Part shown: piece after piece, positions 7,697 to 13,992 of the stretch
Layout of the letters: every line of letters begins with the position of its first letter
Position numbering within the stretch: the stretch's first letter is position 1
DNA from: Bacteroidota bacterium
Lineage (GTDB): Bacteria > Bacteroidota > Bacteroidia > Chitinophagales > Chitinophagaceae
Reading direction: 5' to 3'
Assembly (NCBI GenBank): GCA_023429365.1
Contig: JAEYVW010000257.1
Location: forward strand, 1-16,399
DNA length: 16,399 nucleotides
The notes under the pieces: model-generated
Seen by the model: only the letters and a program-made list of their open reading frames with translations
What the model was told of the DNA's origin: nothing
Database searches by the model: none
Program-made: the position numbers and the translations under genes

Positions 7697-9262
7697 TTAA
7701 TCAGCCAGTGTCACTTCCCTTAACAAATAGCTTCCATGCATGGTGCGTCCCGCGATTGCGAGCGGAAGTGGTTGCCGGTATTGCGCGGGATCTTTGATAA
7801 TGAGCTCGAGGCGATATTTTCCCGCTGCCAGATCAGCAGGTATTACTAATTCATCCGTTATAGTAGCGCTCTTGCTTGCTGGTAGAAAAAGTTTAGGACG
7901 GAATAATGATTTCACTTGCCATACCACCTTGTCGCTGCTATCCCTAAGTTCAAAAAATACATCCCATTCTTCATATGTGGGAGCCACGCCGATATTTTTC
8001 CAGTCGAGTATGGCCTGGAAAGCCACTCCGCGTTGAATGTTGACAGGAATATTCGCCTTTTCTAAAATGATCCGGTATCCGGCTCTTTTAAATGCGTCCC
8101 TGGCGTTTTCCTGTGCACATTCCGGCATTTCTATGCCCCAGTTTCCATTACCGATCGAACTGGCACCGTATTCTTGTACCTGGTTTTCCAGGTCCCAATA
8201 TGCGCAGCGCCCGTCGGGGTTTACATAACGGGGAGGCTCCCCGGTAATAGGTGAGGTTTTGTATCGTGAACGGATCAACTCGTTAAGCCTGGTTCCGTCG
8301 CTGGTTTTTTTTCTGTTATTCTTTAAAATATTATCAAGATATCCATCTGTGGCGCCCCATTGATCACGACGCCAGCCGAGTGGGCCCCAGGCATTGTGCG
8401 TGGTCAACGCATACTGCGCCAGTTCAACAGGATTCATGATCGTACCTACCTGTTCTCCATCAAATGCCGCGATCATGAGTACCAGGGGCCATTGGTCAAA
8501 CACCTGGGTGTGGTGATCAATGATGGTCTTTAAAGTTGTTAATTCAGCTTTTCTTCCCTTTGGATATTGATTGACATGTTTTACGATACCTGAACTATGC
8601 CATTCACCGTAATTACCAAAACCTCTTACATCAATGCAATAGATCGCGTCCCTGTATGAAACTGTTTTGCCTTCCAGTGGCCCTTTGATGGCGGTATAAG
8701 CAGATGACATGATATGATCATACAGGGCCTGGTGCAATGCTCTTAACCGGTCGAGGTAATGCCGGCTATTCCAGTTAGGAACCCAAAAACTATCGGGGCT
8801 CAACCAATCCTGTTCTTCCTTTGGTGCTGCTTGCATCAACCGATGCAGGTAAAGCGGATAAGCGGACACACCTCCATCATATTTTATGACACCTTCTGCA
8901 TCATCGCCATAGCAGGTCATAATGCCAAAAGATAATTTCTGACCATTATCAATTGCATCTTCAATAAGTCCGTCGAAAAATGTCCAAGTATAGCTTCCCT
9001 GTGCCGAATCTTCCAACAGATTCCAGGTAAAACGATGATAGACATCAAGGGATTTGTGTACCGAGTCGGTACCGGGGTAGGGGATGGCTTCGGAACCGTT
9101 ATGCCATTGCTCAGCACCACGACCCGGTGACACCAGGTCATGCGCTTCATATGGGATCTGCTCGAATATGATATCATCGGGGCTATGCGCAGATTGTGAA
9201 TAAGTGCACCCCGTTGTAAGTATGATCGTCGAAATAATTAAAAATAAACTGGTTCTCGTCAT
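7697..9262 (-). CDS. DUF4832-type TIM-barrel-like lipoprotein (putative carbohydrate-active, function unknown)
   Basis: From the ATG at 9262 the protein has 521 residues with a lipoprotein-like signal (MTRTSLFLIISTIILTTGC; Cys19 would be lipidated). The lipobox is imperfect, with Thr at -3. The longer start at 9313 would put 17 non-hydrophobic residues before this signal. The body starts with VSPGRGAEQW, then a barrel-like pattern (LDVYHRFTWNLLED, YTWTFFDGLIEDAIDNGQ). A glycosidase-like region IDVRGFGNYGEWH (Glu220) and YWDLENQ follow. The C-terminal ~115 residues form a β-sandwich with WKNIGVAPTYEEWDV and PLPLAIAGRTMHGSY, as in DUF4832 proteins. It aligns along its whole length with the N-terminal half of the upstream 1397-residue protein but lacks DUF4082 units and a T9SS signal. 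Enzyme activity and substrate are unproven; Glu220 as catalytic acid is inference. Confidence 0.8.
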   Translation of the reverse strand: MTRTSLFLIISTIILTTGCTYSQSAHSPDDIIFEQIPYEAHDLVSPGRGAEQWHNGSEAIPYPGTDSVHKSLDVYHRFTWNLLEDSAQGSYTWTFFDGLIEDAIDNGQKLSFGIMTCYGDDAEGVIKYDGGVSAYPLYLHRLMQAAPKEEQDWLSPDSFWVPNWNSRHYLDRLRALHQALYDHIMSSAYTAIKGPLEGKTVSYRDAIYCIDVRGFGNYGEWHSSGIVKHVNQYPKGRKAELTTLKTIIDHHTQVFDQWPLVLMIAAFDGEQVGTIMNPVELAQYALTTHNAWGPLGWRRDQWGATDGYLDNILKNNRKKTSDGTRLNELIRSRYKTSPITGEPPRYVNPDGRCAYWDLENQVQEYGASSIGNGNWGIEMPECAQENARDAFKRAGYRIILEKANIPVNIQRGVAFQAILDWKNIGVAPTYEEWDVFFELRDSSDKVVWQVKSLFRPKLFLPASKSATITDELVIPADLAAGKYRLELIIKDPAQYRQPLPLAIAGRTMHGSYLLREVTLAD

Positions 9263-9328
9263 GCCCAAGCCATTGCCTGTTTTAAAAATGGAACGGTTAT
9301 TTCCAAACAGCAATTTTCACTGCTTTTG

Positions 9329-9336
9329 CAAATATA
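9329..9336 (-). promoter_or_regulatory. Possible -7 promoter element for the DUF4832-type lipoprotein
   Basis: The minus strand reads TATATTTG (TAnnTTTG) in the 141-base gap between the two paralogues, 66 bases upstream of the preferred ATG at 9262. It would let the lipoprotein gene be expressed apart from the larger upstream gene. No -33 match is seen at the usual spacing. Confidence 0.4.
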
Positions 9337-9403
9337 CCCGCGAAGTAAATATAAGCTTTGGCCGGGTCAACCCAGGCTTTCTCCAAACCGTATAAATGTG
9401 GCG

Positions 9404-12400
9404 CTACTGAACGATAAGTTTCCTGGCTGCTGAAAATCCGCTTGTCTGCATTTTATAGAAATACAATCCACCCTGCAGGGAGGTTTTTTCAAGTTGGACA
9501 GTATACGTGCCTGCTTCATTCCAGCCATTGACCAGAGATTTTACCAATCTGCCATGTACGTCGTATAGTGCCAGGTTTACGGTACCAGGTTTAGCCAAAC
9601 TGTATTTAATCGTGGAAGTCTGACTGAATGGGTTTGGATAATTCTGTTCCAGATTATTTTCAATTGTAATCTGCCGAGTTGTCTTAGCTACTGCGACCTC
9701 TTTCATGTTTGATTGATCCGATGACCTGCTTGCGGTGATCACGGATTCCTCGCAATCAGGTGTGTTCACACTCAGCGTGTGTAATGACCCGGTTTTTGTT
9801 TTTCCGGTTTGATCTTTTACGCTGGTCAGATCAAATGTGTATGAGAAACTATTTTCCGTTGCGAATACAACATCTACCCAATAGTTGTTTGCATTGTAAG
9901 TAAAGTCGGGGAAACTGCCCGCAACGCCATACCTGTATACACCATTGCCACCCGCGTCATTATCACCCAGAGCTGTTAAGGTCCCCGAACTTACACCATC
10001 TTTCAAACCTCCCGGTGTGGAGGCATATCGACCGCCTGCCGTATGATAGGAGGCGATATAAATCGTATTCGCTTTTATGAATACCGGGCTTTGGAATAAT
10101 ATTTCCTGCCAGCCACCGGGACTTACGTTTCCAAATTCGGCGCTGGCCAGTAATTCGCCGGATGTGGACCATAAATGTCCTGTATATACACCTTCGGAAT
10201 TATAGGGGCTGAAAAACCTAACGCCTTTGATATACCCATCGACAGAGGAAGTAAATTTCATACCCAGTTCCACCGGCTGATCCTCGGCACTAACGATGGC
10301 CGGACTATGATCCCAAATAGATTTTGATGGCGCCGTAACAGTGGTAATAGTCTGCCCCGGCATGATATCTTCATATAGCACTCCATTGATCACAAGATCA
10401 TAAGGTGCCGAACCATTTGCTGAATCAAGGACCAGTGCTACAGAATTAGTCGAGCAATCAGTTGAATAACCCAAAACGACTTCCGGTTCTGCTTCATCAC
10501 CCGGAGCTTCGTCACAATTGTCCGAAGCGATGACCTCAAGTGTTTGTAAAGCGCCGGTTTTGTTTAATCCGTTGCTATCGGTTATGCTGGTAAGCTTAAA
10601 AATATTTTGGATGCTGGAGTCGGGAGCGAAAACAATATCAGCCCAGTAATTGGACGAGTTGAATGAATAACTGGGGAAACTTCCTGCGGGCCCATACATG
10701 TATACGCCGTTACTACCTTCAATATTCTCGCCATGTACAATAAGTGTTCCGTTGCCAGCTCCATTCTTTAATCCACCTTGCGTTGATACATAATGTCCGG
10801 TTGAAGTGTGATATGAAACGACATAACTGCTTCCGGGATTGAGTTTAACAGGTGAAGTGAAATATGCTTCCTGCCAGCTACCCGGTGTTACCGTGTCAAA
10901 TACAACACTATTTAGCAATTCACCCGTTGAAGACCAGAGATGACCGGTGTAAATGCCATTGGGATCATTTGGACTAAAAAAGCGAATTCCCGTAACACTG
11001 CCGGCAACCGTAGTTGTAAACTTCATGCCCAGTTCAACAGGCGCATCAATATTTTGATTGACCACAGGATTCTCCTGCCATACTGATTGTGAAGGCAAAT
11101 TTTCGGAGTTGATGGTCGTAATGGTTTGCCCCACCGAAATGTCGGAATAAGTAACTCCATTTATGATCAGCTCATAAGGTCCCGTGCCATTGGCTGAGTC
11201 AAGCACCAGGTTAAATGGTTCACCTGTACATGCGGGTGTATGATCAAGCCTTGCAGTCAATTCGATAACTGGTCCGGGGAGCGGAATGGTATCGCAAACA
11301 TTGGTAAAGTCTACCGCGATGGTCTGATCAATTCCCATGTTACTGCAGTCGTTGGCATCAGTTATTCCTGAAAATGTATACTGCTGGACCGACGGAGAAA
11401 AGATCACATCTGCCCAATAATTAGCCGCGTTGTATGAATATGTTGGGAAACTTCCTGAGGCCCCATACATGTATACACCGTGTCCACCGGTTGTGTTTTC
11501 TTCCTCTACTACAATATGTCCTTTCTTAATACCTTGTTTTAGACCCGCCGGGGTTGAAGCATAGTATCCTGTGGAAGAATGATAGGAAACAACATAAGTA
11601 GAGTCAGGATGGGTAGTTACAGGTTTCCCGAGTTTCGCTTCCTGCCATTCCGATGGCGTTACATTGTTAAATTCAACGCTACCGATCAATGTTCCTGCGC
11701 CTGTCCACAAATGCCCGGTATATACACCGGTAGGTTGGTTGGAGCTGAAGAAACGAATACCGGTTATCATCCCCGGCACGGTTGCTTTGAATTTCAGACC
11801 GAGTTCCACCGGTGCGTCTATATAACTATTTACAGTCGGATTTTCCGACCAGATCTTTTCAATCGGAGCGGTCAAGGTCGTAATAGTATCCCCGACATTA
11901 ATTCCATGATAGATAGTGCCGTTGATCACCAGGTTGTAAGGACCAGCACCACTTGCTGTATCCAGTACCAGCGTGGGCAACTGATCATTGCATGCTGCTG
12001 TGCTACTGATGACCGCGGTGGGTGGTTCGCAGATAGCAGGAGATACCACAAAATCTTCTTTTAATGTATAACTCCCGTCAATGTTTCTTCCATAGATTGC
12101 CAGTGGGAGTGGTGCGCGATACCCGGTTGGATCTTTTATGACCAAATTGAGATTGTATTTTCCGATCTCAACATCAGTTGGCAAAACAAAGTCATCCTGT
12201 ATGATCGTTGAATCTTCATTCGGCGCAAAAAGTTTGGGCTTAAAGGAAGATATACCCGACCACACCACCAGGTTGCTTTCATTTTTCAACTCATAGAAAA
12301 CATCCCAGTTTTCATAAGTCGGCGCCACGCCGATATTTTTCCAGGCTAGTCTGATAGAGAAAGGTTTACCTGCTGTCAGAATATCGCTAATACTTCCACC

Positions 12401-13597
12401 TTCAAGGATGATCCTGTAGCCGGCTCTTTTAAAAGCGGCCCGTGCATTTTCCTCGCCGCAGGGCGAAAGTTTCTTACCCCAGTTGCCATTACCCAGCGAT
12501 GTAGCCCCATATTCTATAAGCTGGTTTTCCAGGTCCCAGTATTCGCAAGGTCCGCCCGGGTTTATATAACTTGGTGGTTCACCGGTTACCGGCGCAGTAA
12601 GGTACCGTTTCGTAATGAGTTCTTTAAATGGTACACTGTTGCCAAAGGTTTTTTCATTGTTCTTTAGAATCTTGTCGAGATAAGGGTCAGTAGCACCCCA
12701 CTGATCTCGCCGCCATCCCAGGGGTCCCCATTCATTGCTTGTCGTGAGCGCATAATGTGTGAGTTCCGCGGGATTCATAATGGCGTCATATTGTTCGGCG
12801 TCAAAAACGGCAATCATGAGGGAAAGCGGCCAATCTTTAAATACCTGTGTATGGTGGTTAATGATTGTCTTTAAAGTGTTTAGTGTTGCCCGTCTACCTG
12901 TCGGATACTTGTTAACATTGTCAACAATACCTGCGCTATGCCATTCTCCATAATTGCCATACCCCCTGATATCTATACAATAGATCGCGTTTTTAAAAGG
13001 TACACCCTTGTGTGACGTTCTTAAAATATGAGTATTCAGTGCGACGTGCAGCGCTTTTAATCTTGACAGGTAATAATTATGGTTCCAGTTGGGTATCCAA
13101 ACACCATTACTGATCCAGTCGCGGGTATTTTCAGCACCTGCCTGCATGGCTTTATGGATGTATAAAGGATAAGCTGATTTGGCGCTGTCGTAAAAAACAG
13201 TACCGCCACCATCATACACCGGCATTATTCCAAAAGAGATTTTTTGACCATTATCGATAGCGTCTTTGACCAGGTTGTCAAAATATGTCCAATTATAATT
13301 TTCAACCACGGAATCCTCGAGGCGGGTCCAGGGAAACCTGTAGTACACGTCGAGTGATTTGTAATTTGTATCGGGAAGCGGGTAATTGACACTTTCGCTA
13401 CCATTCTGCCACTGTTCGGCACCGCGGCCAGGCGATACGATATCCGGTGCTGAGTATGGGATAGGTGTGAATTGCAGCGGAACGGTCTGGGCTGATATAT
13501 ATCCAGGAATTATAACAGCCCCATGGAATAAAATACAGAATAGATAACTGCATAAGCGGGGTAACGCGAATTGCCCCGGGAAGCGGTAGACTTTCAT
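9404..13597 (-). CDS. T9SS-secreted DUF4832-type protein with three DUF4082 units
   Basis: A 1397-residue exported protein. Residues 1-36 form a signal peptide ending YISAQ. Residues about 45-515 are the same domain as the downstream lipoprotein: IVSPGRGAEQWQNGS (53-67), a barrel-like pattern, IDIRGYGNYGEWH with Glu218, GPLGWRRDQWGATD (291-304), YWDLENQ (353-359), and the β-sandwich WKNIGVAPTYENWDV with PLPLAIYGRNIDGSY. Three units with a period of about 256 residues follow, with DUF4082 domains at about 597-734, 854-990 and 1109-1245. Each is embedded in a split Ig-like repeat. Residues 1315-1397 are a type A T9SS C-terminal domain (NLEQNYPNPF, LYDVHGRLVKSL, GLYFYKMQTSGFSAARKLIVQ). It is therefore expected to cross the outer membrane and stay attached or be released. 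The role is unknown; glycan binding or hydrolysis is inferred from fold-like motifs only. No TAnnTTTG box is present upstream. Confidence 0.85.
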   Translation of the reverse strand: MKVYRFPGQFALPRLCSYLFCILFHGAVIIPGYISAQTVPLQFTPIPYSAPDIVSPGRGAEQWQNGSESVNYPLPDTNYKSLDVYYRFPWTRLEDSVVENYNWTYFDNLVKDAIDNGQKISFGIMPVYDGGGTVFYDSAKSAYPLYIHKAMQAGAENTRDWISNGVWIPNWNHNYYLSRLKALHVALNTHILRTSHKGVPFKNAIYCIDIRGYGNYGEWHSAGIVDNVNKYPTGRRATLNTLKTIINHHTQVFKDWPLSLMIAVFDAEQYDAIMNPAELTHYALTTSNEWGPLGWRRDQWGATDPYLDKILKNNEKTFGNSVPFKELITKRYLTAPVTGEPPSYINPGGPCEYWDLENQLIEYGATSLGNGNWGKKLSPCGEENARAAFKRAGYRIILEGGSISDILTAGKPFSIRLAWKNIGVAPTYENWDVFYELKNESNLVVWSGISSFKPKLFAPNEDSTIIQDDFVLPTDVEIGKYNLNLVIKDPTGYRAPLPLAIYGRNIDGSYTLKEDFVVSPAICEPPTAVISSTAACNDQLPTLVLDTASGAGPYNLVINGTIYHGINVGDTITTLTAPIEKIWSENPTVNSYIDAPVELGLKFKATVPGMITGIRFFSSNQPTGVYTGHLWTGAGTLIGSVEFNNVTPSEWQEAKLGKPVTTHPDSTYVVSYHSSTGYYASTPAGLKQGIKKGHIVVEEENTTGGHGVYMYGASGSFPTYSYNAANYWADVIFSPSVQQYTFSGITDANDCSNMGIDQTIAVDFTNVCDTIPLPGPVIELTARLDHTPACTGEPFNLVLDSANGTGPYELIINGVTYSDISVGQTITTINSENLPSQSVWQENPVVNQNIDAPVELGMKFTTTVAGSVTGIRFFSPNDPNGIYTGHLWSSTGELLNSVVFDTVTPGSWQEAYFTSPVKLNPGSSYVVSYHTSTGHYVSTQGGLKNGAGNGTLIVHGENIEGSNGVYMYGPAGSFPSYSFNSSNYWADIVFAPDSSIQNIFKLTSITDSNGLNKTGALQTLEVIASDNCDEAPGDEAEPEVVLGYSTDCSTNSVALVLDSANGSAPYDLVINGVLYEDIMPGQTITTVTAPSKSIWDHSPAIVSAEDQPVELGMKFTSSVDGYIKGVRFFSPYNSEGVYTGHLWSTSGELLASAEFGNVSPGGWQEILFQSPVFIKANTIYIASYHTAGGRYASTPGGLKDGVSSGTLTALGDNDAGGNGVYRYGVAGSFPDFTYNANNYWVDVVFATENSFSYTFDLTSVKDQTGKTKTGSLHTLSVNTPDCEESVITASRSSDQSNMKEVAVAKTTRQITIENNLEQNYPNPFSQTSTIKYSLAKPGTVNLALYDVHGRLVKSLVNGWNEAGTYTVQLEKTSLQGGLYFYKMQTSGFSAARKLIVQ
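9863..10273 (-). repeat. DUF4082 unit 3 of the 1397-residue protein
   Basis: Encodes residues 1109-1245. Landmarks are VELGMKFTSSV, GVRFFSP, GVYTGHLWS, WQEILFQSPV, NGVYRYG and NNYWVDVVFA. The unit is bracketed by Ig-like half-repeats, PYDLVINGVLYEDIMPGQTI upstream and YTFDLTSVKD with LHTLSV downstream. Confidence 0.8.
10628..11038 (-). repeat. DUF4082 unit 2 of the 1397-residue protein
   Basis: Encodes residues 854-990 with VELGMKFTTTV, GIRFFSPN, GIYTGHLWS, SYVVSYHTSTGHYVST, NGVYMYG and SNYWADIVFAP. It has the same split Ig-like flanks as the other units (PYELIINGVTYSDISVGQTI, then FKLTSITDSNG with LQTLEV). Confidence 0.8.
11396..11809 (-). repeat. DUF4082 unit 1 of the 1397-residue protein
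   Basis: Encodes residues 597-734 with VELGLKFKATV, GIRFFSSN, GVYTGHLWT, YVVSYHSSTGYYAST, GVYMYG and ANYWADVIFSP. Flanked by PYNLVINGTIYHGINVGDTI and YTFSGITDANDCSNMG, the latter the most diverged of the C-terminal half-repeats in this protein. Confidence 0.8.
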
Positions 13598-13992
13598 AAC
13601 AGATACTCGTCTTAGATTGCTAAGTCATTGATCGATTAAAAAATACGTTGGATATAGGGCGGTAAGATCAAATGGCCTATGCTTGTTTAATGCCCGAAAA
13701 GACAAGGCAAAATACAAGGTCCGGGCGCTTCATCAGTGGTACTTATACATTGGATTGGATGGATATTCCTGCCAGGATTTAGAAAGCTGCAGGAGAGGTC
13801 GTTCAATAGTATTAAGTGGACGGGAGGGCTAAGATAGAAAAACAATTCAAAAAAGTGGAAAAACCCGCCTAAAAAGTGGATAACTTAGGCTTATGGGAGT
13901 TTTGCTCTTCGAATAAGTGCCGTGAAACTCAGATTATTGAATAAAAAAATGCCCCGGCGAACCGGGGCATTTTAAAATGTTTATTTCCAGGA
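13598..13992. other. 395-bp intergenic region upstream of the 1397-residue gene
   Basis: No convincing coding frame or RNA gene is seen. The right end holds the terminator of the preceding gene (13943-13973). The sequence AAGTGGA occurs three times in the same orientation (13814-13820, 13853-13859, 13874-13880), with start spacings of 39 and 21 bases. The third copy lies inside a perfect 6-bp inverted repeat, GCCTAA at 13867-13872 and TTAGGC at 13885-13890. The remaining 270 bases show no TAnnTTTG box on the minus strand, so the promoter of the downstream gene is not identified. Confidence 0.5.
13943..13973 (-). terminator. Strong intrinsic terminator of the cohesin/DUF4082 T9SS gene
   Basis: A perfect 12-bp inverted repeat (13946-13957 and 13962-13973, GC-rich core GCCCCGG/CCGGGGC) has a 4-base loop. 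On the minus strand it runs into seven T (complement of A at 13943-13949). It starts 20 bases past the stop codon of the gene ending at 13993. It should insulate the downstream 1397-residue gene from read-through. The plus-strand side ends in only four T. Confidence 0.88.

Noticed and set aside
9860..11810. Regular ~770-bp periodicity as a DNA repeat or CRISPR-like array
   Set aside because: The period comes from tandem protein domains with diverged codons. There are no short identical repeats with unique spacers.
11579..12064. 161-codon plus-strand open frame opposite the 1397-residue gene
   Set aside because: It lies wholly antisense to a well-supported coding region (DUF4082 unit 1 and its linker), and its translation shows no recognisable domain.
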